47,816 bases of DNA from assembly GCF_014652335.1 (NCBI RefSeq), contig NZ_BMYP01000025.1:1-47816 (forward strand). The letters are read 5' to 3'. The position numbers were made by a program, and so were the translations under genes. Source of the stretch: Vogesella fluminis (GTDB lineage: Bacteria > Pseudomonadota > Gammaproteobacteria > Burkholderiales > Chromobacteriaceae). The number at the start of each line of letters is the position of its first letter. Positions within the stretch are counted from its first letter, which is position 1. The notes under the pieces were generated by a model. That model ran no database searches and was not told the origin of the DNA. It was given only the letters and a program-made list of their open reading frames with translations. Positions 8,582 through 17,380 of this stretch are shown one piece after another.

Positions 8582-9820
8582 TTAACGGTTCCAGACCATG
8601 GTGCCTGTCAGCTGGCGTCCGTCATCAATGGGCTTTTCAAATATGCTGCCTACGGTATTTTGGTTGGCGTGCACGATGCCTGTGAAGCTGGTATTGGATT
8701 TTGTGGGGTCGGCAACCAGGTAGCCGCGCCAGTCGGCGGTGCCGGCGGCCTGCAGATGATGCGCGATCGTGCCATCATTGACAATAGCATTGGCGGTAAA
8801 GCTGCTGCTGCCAAGGTCAATGCCAAGTGTGCCGCTGATGAGGTCTGCTGCTGTGTATTGGCCGTTTGCCTGGATATAGGCCGCGCCTCCGGTCAGGGAG
8901 AAGTTTGCTTTCCAGCGATCAGGCAGGCGATCGACTTTTTTGGTAAGGCCCAGCCCGAAGATGGAGGTGGCAATGTGGATGGATTTGCCGTCTGCGAGGA
9001 GTGCGGTAACCGGCAGGCCGTTCATGCCATTTGCGTCATTTTGCCAGCGGCCCCAGTGTACGCCCTCGGTCCCGGGACCGCTATCCGGCAGGGGGGTTAC
9101 TTTTTGCAGGCTGCTGGCCTTGTTTTCCTGCAGCACGGAGGCGATATCGCCGGAAACCGGCAGCACCGTGCTGTCTGCCGGCAGCGGCAGGTTGCCTTTG
9201 AGCAGCTTGGGGGTGTTGTCCTTGCGGTTCAGCTCGACATAGCTGTCGGTGCTGGCCGCCAGGTCGACCGTCTTGTCCCAGCAGGCACCAAAGCTTTCGA
9301 CTTTGCAGCTTTCACTGAAGGCCGATACTACGATGGCGCCGCTCTTGACGCTGGCTCTGGTGGTGGCATCGCTGGCAAAGGTGACAAAGTCGGTGCCGCG
9401 AATGCCGATGGCGGCAATGGGGGTATTGAGCCGAAAAGCGCCCTTGTTGGCCTCGCCAATGGCGCCTGTTACTGATCTGACTACGCCATTCTTGAGGGCG
9501 TAGCGGATCTTGCCCGCGCCGGGGTTGGCCGCATCATATTCAAATACTTCGATGTCCAGCACGGAGTTGGGCCGAACCGCAAGCAGGCTGCCATCTTTCA
9601 TCTTTACGTGAACATGGCCACCGCTGCCGGTGATGATTTTTTGCCCTGCCTTGAGCTGGGTGCCTCGTTCTAGCGGTCGCTTCTGCCCGTTGTCGTCAAC
9701 CCAGGCCTGGCCCACAGCCAGCATGACATCGCCCGCCGCAGGGGCCGCCATCACGACCGTCCCAGGTAAGAGCATGGCTGTAGCTAGCGCAGCAGCAAGC
9801 AATTGTCTGTTGATTGTCAT
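8582..9820 (-). CDS. FecR-domain protein with C-terminal TbpB-like beta-barrel
   Basis: 412 residues with a Sec signal peptide (hydrophobic core LLAAALATAMLLPG, cleavage near VMA-APA) and no lipobox. Residues about 30-170 form a FecR domain: GDVMLAVGQAWVDDNGQ, the LKAGQKIITGSGGHVHVKMKDGS core, and TPIAAIGIRGTDFV. FecR domains outside iron-sigma systems occur in surface-protein and CHASE2-cyclase loci. The last 120 residues are short strands with a GTLGIDLGSSSFTANA motif and a WRGYLVA segment, resembling the C-lobe barrel of transferrin-binding-type proteins. It probably acts in the periplasm or at the surface and may be exported by the downstream Slam-like barrel. The FecR part is clear; the barrel resemblance is inferred. 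Confidence 0.75.
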   Translation of the reverse strand: MTINRQLLAAALATAMLLPGTVVMAAPAAGDVMLAVGQAWVDDNGQKRPLERGTQLKAGQKIITGSGGHVHVKMKDGSLLAVRPNSVLDIEVFEYDAANPGAGKIRYALKNGVVRSVTGAIGEANKGAFRLNTPIAAIGIRGTDFVTFASDATTRASVKSGAIVVSAFSESCKVESFGACWDKTVDLAASTDSYVELNRKDNTPKLLKGNLPLPADSTVLPVSGDIASVLQENKASSLQKVTPLPDSGPGTEGVHWGRWQNDANGMNGLPVTALLADGKSIHIATSIFGLGLTKKVDRLPDRWKANFSLTGGAAYIQANGQYTAADLISGTLGIDLGSSSFTANAIVNDGTIAHHLQAAGTADWRGYLVADPTKSNTSFTGIVHANQNTVGSIFEKPIDDGRQLTGTMVWNR

Positions 9821-9957
9821 GAGCAGTCCTCTCGTTTTGCGTAAAGCCGGTAATCCCCGGCTTGTCCGGGGCTGATTCCATCAGTAGTGTAGTGCTTGAT
9901 GATGACAAGAGTGCGTTGATTCCGCCACTTGTGCAGGGTCCAAGCATTGTCCGGCGC

Positions 9958-9987
9958 GTTTGCCCCATGCATGTGCATGGGGCAAAC
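9958..9987. repeat. Perfect 14-bp inverted repeat
   Basis: GTTTGCCCCATGCA and TGCATGGGGCAAAC form a perfect stem with a 2-nt loop, 37 nt after the stop of the glycosyltransferase gene. It lacks a T-run on either strand. It could be a weak terminator or a protein-binding palindrome. Confidence 0.6.
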
Positions 9988-10023
9988 GTTGCTGCTGAGT
10001 ATTTTTTGAACAGTATAGCATTT

Positions 10024-12462
10024 TCAGTCCCGCTCTGGCTTGATTCCTGTCGTGCATAGCAGTTGCCCGACGCTTTGCTGCCATGTCTGCCATGTCATCC
10101 CGTCGGTTTGTATGCGCTCTGCCTCCGGTGTTTCCAGCCAGTGCCGTATGGCGGCGGCAAGGTCTTCAGGCCGATGACCTGTAAAATAGCTGGCATTTTC
10201 TCCGGCAATTTCCCGAAACACCGGTATATCCCGCACCAGTAACGGCAAGCCGTATTGTGCAGCTTCAATGAGTGGCAGCCCGAATCCCTCTCCACGTGAT
10301 GCCGCCAGCAGGCAATCTGCACGCTTGTATACCTGATCCAGCACTTCATCGCTGACTGCAAACAGGCAGAATAATCTTTTGCCGTTTTCAGGGTGGGTCC
10401 GGAGCCGTTCCATAAAGTTATCAGTCATCCAGCCCGGCTTGCCGATAATGACCAGTTGGCTGAATATCTGCTTTTCCCATAGTAGTTCAAAGGCATCCAG
10501 CACCTGCACATGTCCTTTCCGGGGCTCGATGGTGCTGACCATCAGGAATACGGTTGCCGATTCCAGCTTGCCGAGAATATCCATCTCGCTTTCGGATATT
10601 CCAGCAGATGGAAGGCTTGCCTTGATATCCGCACCCAGATGAAACGAGCTAATCTGTAAATGCTCTGCGGTTTCAACATGCTCTTCACGAATACAGGTAT
10701 CAAGCTCATCGGCTACGGCACCAGAAATGCAAACCAGCTGGTGTGAAACCCTGCAGATTGTTTTCAGCCATTTTTTATAATCGTGCTCAATAAATGGTGG
10801 GAAGCATTCCGGCATTTTTAAAGGCAAAAGATCATAGACAATGAATATGATCCTGGCCCCGCTTTTTCTCCACTCCTGCAAGCATTCTTCAAGATTTGGT
10901 ATGGCCGACAATAGAAGGTCTGCACCTATAAAAACGTCGCCATTATTGATAGATACTGCTTCATCCTGTAATAATTCCTTATCCCCGAAGAAGTGTGCAC
11001 TTACATATTTTCGTGCATAATCATATCCACCAGTTTCATTAAAATATATTGGCTCAACCCTATAACCTTCCGGGGGGTTTGTTAGCAGTTCATTGACTAT
11101 ACTGCGCACTACCCGCTCTATACCTGTTTTCAAATCGTGCCTGACAATTGCAGAAATATCGATCAGTATTTTCTTCAATTCACACGATCCGGAATTAATT
11201 ATTACCTGGCTATCAAGTCGACCAAGCCCATCCAGCATGGAACCTACTGGCAGGCTGTTTTTTTGGCATTCATAGAAATATTCAATCGCAGCATGATATT
11301 TACGCCCCACTTCGGTATTGTTGTTATTATGATCAATATCAGCCTTTGCATTACATGCAAATTGCATGGTTGTTTTTTTATCAAAAAACGCTTTTTCCAG
11401 CATCAATTGCAACTCTGTCATGTCAAAGTTTTCTGATATCTTCATAACAGCTTTATTACTTATCTCCTTGATAAATCCATGATTATTGCAAATAACAGGC
11501 AAACCGGCTGACAAGCAATCAAATACGGCTGCCGAGGTTTCACCACGTGAATCCTGCCGTAACTGTACTGCCAAATCTGCTGCAGCCATATAATCAATGT
11601 ATTCTTGCTGCTCAACAAAGCCGGTTATAGAAATACTGTTGATATTGGTTGCTTTCCATATCTCGGCTTTAATTTCATTACTGTATTCACCAGATGGCAT
11701 GCTTCCTACAAACACAAGGCAGCATCCGTCAGACAAACTAAAAAATGAATTATTCCAGACTTCAATCAATTCCTTGTTCATTTTTGTTGGACCAAGGAAT
11801 CCAAAACAGCAAACAACCCATTCCGATTCAGGAATATTCAATCTATTACGGGCAGATGTCCTGCTTGGTAAATTTAATCTTCTTGGGAGAAATGGAACCA
11901 CTTTTATGTTATTGCAAATATCTTTTCCGTAATTTTCTGAAAGTTTATTTTTTGCAAAATCAGAATGTATTATTGCACCAAAAGAGTTTTTAATTACTTT
12001 ATCACTGCATGCGTATTTTCCAAGAACATTTTTTAATCCACCAAATTTCAGATCTATTAGCGATTTATAACCATGACTCTGGTAAAGAATTGCTTCCTGA
12101 TTAACACCAATTCTATTTGTGTATTCAAGCATGGCATCAGACAGTATCACATCATGCATGACTACCACACCAGGATAATCATTCAGCAGATCAAACATGG
12201 GAAAATGATAATGTGAATTCCCGATTTTATATAGTACCCTGTCTATATCTTTATAGTTATATTTAAACCATTGAGTATCACGGATTTCATATCCACCTTC
12301 TCTGTTATTGATATCAATTATTTTATCACTAATAATTACCACTCTATAATATACAAGTAATTCTGGAATCAACTCCATTGTATAGTCAGCGATACCGCTT
12401 CTATCCGGAGGCAGTGGCGAGAACAATGCTAAAATCGGTTTTTGAGAATTAATATCTAACAT
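10024..12462 (-). CDS. Tandem GT4-family glycosyltransferase
   Basis: 812 residues with two GT-B glycosyltransferase units. The first (about 1-400) has the RSGIADYTMEL entry motif and an SRGETSAAVFDCLSAGLPVI donor site. The second (about 420-812) begins with LIDISAIVRHDLKTGIERVV and carries STIEPRKGHVQVLDAF and the SRGEGFGLPLIEAAQYGLPLLV nucleotide-sugar motif. Such double transferases polymerise or cap O-antigen or capsule chains. It is last in the operon behind fkbM, wzt and the cyclase. Base composition changes within the gene: codons for roughly the first 600 residues are AT-rich (20-35% GC locally), the last 200 near 50-57%. ATG at 12460-12462 is chosen; a GTG four codons upstream is possible. 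Confidence 0.85.
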   Translation of the reverse strand: MLDINSQKPILALFSPLPPDRSGIADYTMELIPELLVYYRVVIISDKIIDINNREGGYEIRDTQWFKYNYKDIDRVLYKIGNSHYHFPMFDLLNDYPGVVVMHDVILSDAMLEYTNRIGVNQEAILYQSHGYKSLIDLKFGGLKNVLGKYACSDKVIKNSFGAIIHSDFAKNKLSENYGKDICNNIKVVPFLPRRLNLPSRTSARNRLNIPESEWVVCCFGFLGPTKMNKELIEVWNNSFFSLSDGCCLVFVGSMPSGEYSNEIKAEIWKATNINSISITGFVEQQEYIDYMAAADLAVQLRQDSRGETSAAVFDCLSAGLPVICNNHGFIKEISNKAVMKISENFDMTELQLMLEKAFFDKKTTMQFACNAKADIDHNNNNTEVGRKYHAAIEYFYECQKNSLPVGSMLDGLGRLDSQVIINSGSCELKKILIDISAIVRHDLKTGIERVVRSIVNELLTNPPEGYRVEPIYFNETGGYDYARKYVSAHFFGDKELLQDEAVSINNGDVFIGADLLLSAIPNLEECLQEWRKSGARIIFIVYDLLPLKMPECFPPFIEHDYKKWLKTICRVSHQLVCISGAVADELDTCIREEHVETAEHLQISSFHLGADIKASLPSAGISESEMDILGKLESATVFLMVSTIEPRKGHVQVLDAFELLWEKQIFSQLVIIGKPGWMTDNFMERLRTHPENGKRLFCLFAVSDEVLDQVYKRADCLLAASRGEGFGLPLIEAAQYGLPLLVRDIPVFREIAGENASYFTGHRPEDLAAAIRHWLETPEAERIQTDGMTWQTWQQSVGQLLCTTGIKPERD

Positions 12463-12522
12463 TTTAATAACCACAAATAATTTTCCGGATATTACAACAC
12501 ACAGAGCTGAATTGTAATAATA

Positions 12523-13422
12523 TCAGTTATTACTGCACTTTTTCTTTATCCAGTTCATGAATCTGAGTGGTTTGGTTATTTTCCATGAAATACTGCCATA
12601 TATGTTTTTAATAACATCATCCAGTTCAACCACCCTGGCTTTCAGCTCATTGACATCAATCCTGCTTAATTCTTCATCCTTGTCTTTTATCAGTTTTTCC
12701 AGTTTTTCTGCATAACGGCCAGTTTGCCACTCACTATACTTTATAAAACCATCAAGTATATTTGGTGGAACTGAAACCAATTGATGTAGTCTGGTATAAT
12801 GTTCATTAGCTACATAAAATACATTTATACCGTCAAAGTATGATCTTTTATAATGATTGACTAAAATAATATTTTCCCATTCAGAGTTATCAGGCAGCTC
12901 TCCATTTGGTTTTCTAACTTCAGCAAGTATTATCCACGGTCTCCACTTTTTCAGATCCAGACCATTCAATACTTCTATCTCCGCACCTTCTACATCTATT
13001 TTTAAAAAGTGTATTTCCTTTGGATTGTGGCTATATAAGATATCATTTAATTTTTCTACATTTACAATTTTCTCTTCTACTTCATGTCCCGCCTTGATAT
13101 GTTCATTTGCAACATTGGCATCCATTGTTGCCCAGCCACGAACATCTTTTACATCATAAATCTTGAAACTTCCGCTTTCAGAACCTGCTGCACAGCAAAG
13201 GTTAATATCTCTTGGTCTATTTTTTAATAATTCCTTGTGATGAATATCCAGTGGCTCAATGTTTATTCCGTTCCAACCTTTCTTATAAAATGCCAAGGTA
13301 ACCGAATCAATAACCGGATCATTTGCACCTACATCTACATAGAATCCGCTTTTGATATCTTTTAGAGCACGCCACAAGACAACATCTTCAAAATTTTGGG
13401 CATACGAAATAAAATATTTCAT
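12523..13422 (-). CDS. FkbM-family methyltransferase
   Basis: 299 residues; SAM-dependent O-methyltransferase of the FkbM family, likely methylating a sugar of the exported polysaccharide. The N-terminus SYAQNFEDVVLWRAL and GFYVDVGANDP (SAM motif I, about residues 26-37) are diagnostic, followed by NIEPLD, then HFLKIDVEGAEIEVLNGL. The C-terminus has a coiled-coil-like stretch and the SWKITKPLRFMNW tail common at the ends of surface-polysaccharide enzymes. It overlaps wzt by 4 bp (ATGA), so the two are translationally coupled. Terminal methylation coupled to a Wzt with a C-terminal carbohydrate-binding domain is the known chain-termination logic of ABC-dependent O-antigens. AT-rich, unlike the flanking chromosome. 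Confidence 0.88.
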   Translation of the reverse strand: MKYFISYAQNFEDVVLWRALKDIKSGFYVDVGANDPVIDSVTLAFYKKGWNGINIEPLDIHHKELLKNRPRDINLCCAAGSESGSFKIYDVKDVRGWATMDANVANEHIKAGHEVEEKIVNVEKLNDILYSHNPKEIHFLKIDVEGAEIEVLNGLDLKKWRPWIILAEVRKPNGELPDNSEWENIILVNHYKRSYFDGINVFYVANEHYTRLHQLVSVPPNILDGFIKYSEWQTGRYAEKLEKLIKDKDEELSRIDVNELKARVVELDDVIKNIYGSISWKITKPLRFMNWIKKKCSNN

Positions 13423-14657
13423 GATTTATCCATACAATTTCTGTCAATTTTCAGATTAACCGGCATCCAGGTTGTCCCTACGAAGTTTGGTTTATCTACA
13501 TTTACTACATTAAATACAAGAGCCAGATCTTTCCACTCAAAATTGTCTGCCAAATGATTTTCAGTGCTGACTAGTGCTGTTGCTATCGAGTAGCTTCCTT
13601 CTCCAAGATCAGCATCAAATGCTATCTCATAAGACAGATATTCACCTGCTTTCAGATTATCTACAGGCATATCCAGGTAATGAGTATTTGTTCCAAAAAC
13701 AGGCTGGCCCAATCTGTCTTTTATCATGTAGCCAAGAATCAATCTTGGAATTTCTTTCCTTATCTCAACAAGTATTTTTAATATTACTTGCTGACCTGTA
13801 TTGATAACATCAATTTCTTTACCATCAATATTGATGATTTTTATATTTTTTACTGTTGCTTCACCAGTCCCAGAAATAGTTGCAACATCCCCAGTATTGG
13901 TTTTTATATGTTTGACATCACCACTTTCTTTATCTGCTATCAGCGCATTATAGTAATCAGAAACAAGCTCAGGGCTTCCTTCCATTACTTTCTTTCCTGC
14001 ATTCAAAAGTATCGCGCGGTCACAAATAGCCTGAATGGCTGCTTTGTCATGAGAAACAATCAGTAGCGTTGTCCCTTCTTTTCTGAATTTTCTTATTTTA
14101 TCAAAACACTTATGCTGAAAATAAGCATCACCTACTGATAATGCTTCATCAACAATAAGTACATCTGGTCTTACCGCTGTTGCCAAACTGAATGCCAGCC
14201 TGACTTGCATTCCGCTTGAATAAACTTTAACCGGCTTGTCAATATATTCACCTATTTCAGCAAATATTTCTATTTCCGGCATTAATGAATCAATTTCCTT
14301 CCTGGATAATCCAGCTAACTGACCAGCCAGATATAAATTTTGCCGGCCACTGAATTCAGGGTGAAATCCCATTCCAAGTTCAAGTAATGCAATGACCCGT
14401 CCCTTCGTTTTAACATGGCCAGTAGTCGGCTTTGATGTTCCCGATATTATTTTCAATAGTGTACTTTTTCCTGCACCATTTAATCCAAGGATACCAACAG
14501 CCTCACCGGGCATAACTTCAAAATCAATATCCTGTAATACCCACTTTTTCTTGTGCTTATTTTTTGCAAAAGGGATAATTAATTCGAACAATCTATCAAG
14601 TTTCCTGTTATAATTTTTATAGGCTTTACCGACATTTTTTATTGTTATTACACTCAT
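13419..14657 (-). CDS. wzt: Polysaccharide ABC exporter ATPase with C-terminal sugar-binding domain (Wzt)
   Basis: 412 residues. Residues 1-240 are an ABC ATPase: Walker A GLNGAGKSTLLKII, signature YSSGMQVRLAFSLA, Walker B DVLIVDEALSVGD, and the H-loop LLIVSHD. Residues about 265-405 are a Wzt_C beta-sandwich that, in known systems, recognises the chemically capped end of the finished polymer before export. Its partner permease would be the Wzm encoded at 17381-18175, but unusually the two are separated by the cyclase and Crp-like genes. It starts 18 bp after the cyclase stop and overlaps fkbM. AT-rich codon use. The substrate polymer cannot be read from sequence. Confidence 0.92.
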   Translation of the reverse strand: MSVITIKNVGKAYKNYNRKLDRLFELIIPFAKNKHKKKWVLQDIDFEVMPGEAVGILGLNGAGKSTLLKIISGTSKPTTGHVKTKGRVIALLELGMGFHPEFSGRQNLYLAGQLAGLSRKEIDSLMPEIEIFAEIGEYIDKPVKVYSSGMQVRLAFSLATAVRPDVLIVDEALSVGDAYFQHKCFDKIRKFRKEGTTLLIVSHDKAAIQAICDRAILLNAGKKVMEGSPELVSDYYNALIADKESGDVKHIKTNTGDVATISGTGEATVKNIKIINIDGKEIDVINTGQQVILKILVEIRKEIPRLILGYMIKDRLGQPVFGTNTHYLDMPVDNLKAGEYLSYEIAFDADLGEGSYSIATALVSTENHLADNFEWKDLALVFNVVNVDKPNFVGTTWMPVNLKIDRNCMDKS

Positions 14658-14675
14658 TTAATGTTCCTTGGCATC

Positions 14676-16544
14676 TTATTTAACCTCAGGGGTACAAACA
14701 TTTATTTCCTTCTCATGGCCTTTTATTTTTAATGCACCATGCCATATTAATTTTTTATTAATAAGGTTTTTGCTTGTTTCTTCACTTATCAAGATACCAA
14801 CATCGAAATGGCGACAAGAATCCTGTAATCTGGCAGCAATATTTACAGAGCTGCCAACTGCTGTATATGATTTTCTGTTTTCACTCCCCATATTTCCTAC
14901 TGCAGAATGACCAGTATTAATGCCGATTGTCACTTCAATTTCTGGAAGTTCTTTTTCTATTAATTTTTCATTAAGTTCGGAAATATTATTCTGTATATCA
15001 ATTGCGCAGGATACAGCATCATTTGCATGATATTTGTTATTTAATGGTGCACCCCATATTGCCATCACTGCATCGCCTATAAATTTATCTATAATACCAT
15101 TATGCTGATGAATTTTTTTCTCCATAAAATCCATGAACAGATTAAGTAGCAGTGCCACTTTAATTGGTGGCATTTCTTCTGTAATTTTTGAAAAATTCTT
15201 GATATCTGCAAACATTACTGTTATTTCTATGTTTTTTGCCTGAATTTTTCTTGGGTCATCACCAGATTCAATAAGTTGCACTAAAACTTCTTTTGGTATA
15301 TATGCACTCAATTGTAACAGCATTATACCTTCCGATATCTGAGCTGCTACCTTTTGCAAAAATATATTTATTGGGAGTAATATTATTATGCTGCTGATTA
15401 TTGGCAACACCGGTAAATCAATATTTTTCTCCCAAAGAATATAAGATGCCAATATCCATAGTAAAGCGAAGCATAACAATGCTTTTATGTTTTTAAATCC
15501 TGATTTTTCAATTGAAAATATTCCCCAACATATAATTAAAAGTACTAAAAATGTAATTAAAATAGTCCACTGTGGCCTTTCCGGATTATTCTGCTGCAGC
15601 AACATATTTAAAACAAATGCATGGACTTGTACACCTGATATCCTGCTATCAGTTGGAATACTTATTAAATCACCCAGCCCTGTTGCCGAAGATCCAATAA
15701 TAACAATTTTGTTTTTTAAAAATTCTTTCGGTAAACTATTATCAAAAACCAAGTTTGCTGAATATTGAGGTGCTGGCTTTATTGTAAAATTGAGCCGCGA
15801 TACTCCACTATTATCTATTGGCAGAACAGCTTCTGATTGCGAATGAACCAGTTTGCCATTTTTCAATAACCACTTGCTTTCTTTTTTGTTATCTATGGTC
15901 ACATCAAACATTGATAGTGCAAGCGATGGATAACATACTCCATTATATTTTATCAATGGTATAAAACTTCTAATCAACCCATCTGCATCAACTTTTGGGC
16001 TGATATGCCCTGCATGAGGAATATTACCAAATGATTTGCTTATGCCAACATATCCATTTGAATCTTGAATATTAATTCCAACCGGACAATTCATTCCTCC
16101 ACTTAATACGGCCTCTGTTGTATTAGTGCTATTATCAGATAGAGAAAATACTTGTGAAAATACTAGTGGATATTTATATCCAAGTGATCCAAAATATTCA
16201 TCCACACTGGTATTAGCTGAAGGTTCTGCATATAAAATATCCAGACCTACAGTACTTGTTTGATAGTCCTTGAATAATTTTTCAACAAGCTCGATAATCC
16301 GCTGCCGGGGCCACGGCCAATTCCCTATCACACCAAGGCTGATATCATCTATATCAACAATAACAACAGAATCTCCGGTTTCTTTTTGTGGTAGTATGAG
16401 CCATTGGGTATCATTCAAGCGTTCACGCCAGGAATGGATCATCCCTTGCCCTAGATAACCTAGAGAAAGATAAAGTATCATCACACTGAAAAAAATTGTG
16501 AAGAATATTTTTTTTCTGTTTGAAATCTTGTATTTTGCTTTCAA
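14676..16544 (-). CDS. CHASE2-domain class III adenylate cyclase
   Basis: 622 residues; membrane sensor that makes cAMP. One N-terminal transmembrane helix, a periplasmic CHASE2 domain (about 35-310; VVIVDIDDISLGVIGNWPWPR and IVIIGSSATGLGDLISIPT), three transmembrane helices (about 325-400), then a class III catalytic domain. Metal aspartates are D447 (VMFAD) and D491 (FIGDAVMA); the adenine-selecting pair is K487 and T561 (YTAVGSS); the transition-state Arg is R572 (NIAARL). All key residues are present. The start is TTG at 16544 with no strong ribosome site; the next ATG would cut into the first helix. It heads the minus-strand operon with wzt, fkbM and the glycosyltransferase and is divergent from the Crp-like gene. 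Confidence 0.9.
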   Translation of the reverse strand: MKAKYKISNRKKIFFTIFFSVMILYLSLGYLGQGMIHSWRERLNDTQWLILPQKETGDSVVIVDIDDISLGVIGNWPWPRQRIIELVEKLFKDYQTSTVGLDILYAEPSANTSVDEYFGSLGYKYPLVFSQVFSLSDNSTNTTEAVLSGGMNCPVGINIQDSNGYVGISKSFGNIPHAGHISPKVDADGLIRSFIPLIKYNGVCYPSLALSMFDVTIDNKKESKWLLKNGKLVHSQSEAVLPIDNSGVSRLNFTIKPAPQYSANLVFDNSLPKEFLKNKIVIIGSSATGLGDLISIPTDSRISGVQVHAFVLNMLLQQNNPERPQWTILITFLVLLIICWGIFSIEKSGFKNIKALLCFALLWILASYILWEKNIDLPVLPIISSIIILLPINIFLQKVAAQISEGIMLLQLSAYIPKEVLVQLIESGDDPRKIQAKNIEITVMFADIKNFSKITEEMPPIKVALLLNLFMDFMEKKIHQHNGIIDKFIGDAVMAIWGAPLNNKYHANDAVSCAIDIQNNISELNEKLIEKELPEIEVTIGINTGHSAVGNMGSENRKSYTAVGSSVNIAARLQDSCRHFDVGILISEETSKNLINKKLIWHGALKIKGHEKEINVCTPEVK

Positions 16545-16577
16545 AGCTTAATTTTTACACAGGATAGAATGGTTGTT

Positions 16578-16587
16578 TTGTTAACAA
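16578..16587. promoter_or_regulatory. Palindrome in the cyclase/Crp divergent promoter region
   Basis: TTGTTAACAA is a perfect 10-bp palindrome in the 62-bp space between the divergent cyclase and Crp-like genes. It may be an operator, but short AT-rich palindromes arise easily. Confidence 0.3.
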
Positions 16588-16606
16588 TAAAGGTTCAGTT
16601 TTAAAA

Positions 16607-17302
16607 ATGATAAATACCCAAATTCTGAATAGAGTTAAACTATTCTCTGACCTACCTCCAGAACAGCTAAACTGGCTTTCTGTTTTGTGTAATATGCGAG
16701 AGTTTCAGAAAGGGGCTATTGTTGTTAACAAAGATGAAAATAGTAATGATCTTATGTTTCTACTCCAAGGGCAGCTTGTTGTTACAGATGTCACACAGGA
16801 TGGTATTGAAATTGGCTTGTATATAATCAAGCCAGGATATTCTTTTGGTGAAATTTCAGCAATCGATTCTCTACCCAGGGCAGCCACTGTAAAAGCTATG
16901 GAAAAATCAATTGTCGGCTTTTTGCCAGGTATTGAGTTTCAAAACTTGCTACTGATAGCTCCAAAAATAGCAAGTCAGCTGCTAAAACAATTTGCCTCAA
17001 CAATACGTGAAAATAATCGTCAACGTATCATATTATCCATAAATAATGTGCACAGGAGAGTAGCCGCTCTGCTTCTCAGCTACTCCAGGCCTGATTCTGA
17101 ACAGGGTGGTTTGGTAATCACAAATTTGCCTACCCAGCAAGAGCTTGCGGCCATGGCAAATACAACTCGTGAGTCTATTTCTAGAGTTTTAAGATCGCTG
17201 ATTGATAATGGTATTCTAGAAAAATCAGGCAGAGTAATAAGAATTATTGAAGCGGAAAAAATCAACAAGATCATAAACAATAGTAGTGTTGATTTTAAAT
17301 AG
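16607..17302 (+). CDS. Crp/Fnr-family transcription regulator
   Basis: 231 residues. The cyclic-nucleotide-binding domain covers about 10-120, with the phosphate-binding cassette FGEISAIDSLPRAATV at 80-95; Arg91 is the cAMP-phosphate contact. The C-terminal winged helix has TQQELAAMANTTRESISRVL, and its recognition helix carries Arg188, Glu189 and Arg193 in the R-E-x3-R pattern with which CRP reads TGTGA-N6-TCACA. It lies divergent from a membrane adenylate cyclase, so a cAMP-response pair is the simple reading. No iron-sulfur cysteine cluster of the FNR type is present. The cAMP ligand and the target at 7157-7172 are inferences. AT-rich and part of the low-GC island. Confidence 0.9.
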   Translation: MINTQILNRVKLFSDLPPEQLNWLSVLCNMREFQKGAIVVNKDENSNDLMFLLQGQLVVTDVTQDGIEIGLYIIKPGYSFGEISAIDSLPRAATVKAMEKSIVGFLPGIEFQNLLLIAPKIASQLLKQFASTIRENNRQRIILSINNVHRRVAALLLSYSRPDSEQGGLVITNLPTQQELAAMANTTRESISRVLRSLIDNGILEKSGRVIRIIEAEKINKIINNSSVDFK

Positions 17303-17380
17303 CTGTATTTATTTATATTACTCTGCACCGCTATTTTATGATTTTTATTTCATGATATTCTTGTTATTTTTTATTTAAAA

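Noticed and set aside
9958-9987. Intrinsic terminator at the end of the polysaccharide operon
   Set aside because: Perfect hairpin but no T-run on the minus strand; reported only as an inverted repeat.
11540-11556. A further parS-like site in the glycosyltransferase gene
   Set aside because: Only the CACGTGAA part matches; the left arm has three or more mismatches.
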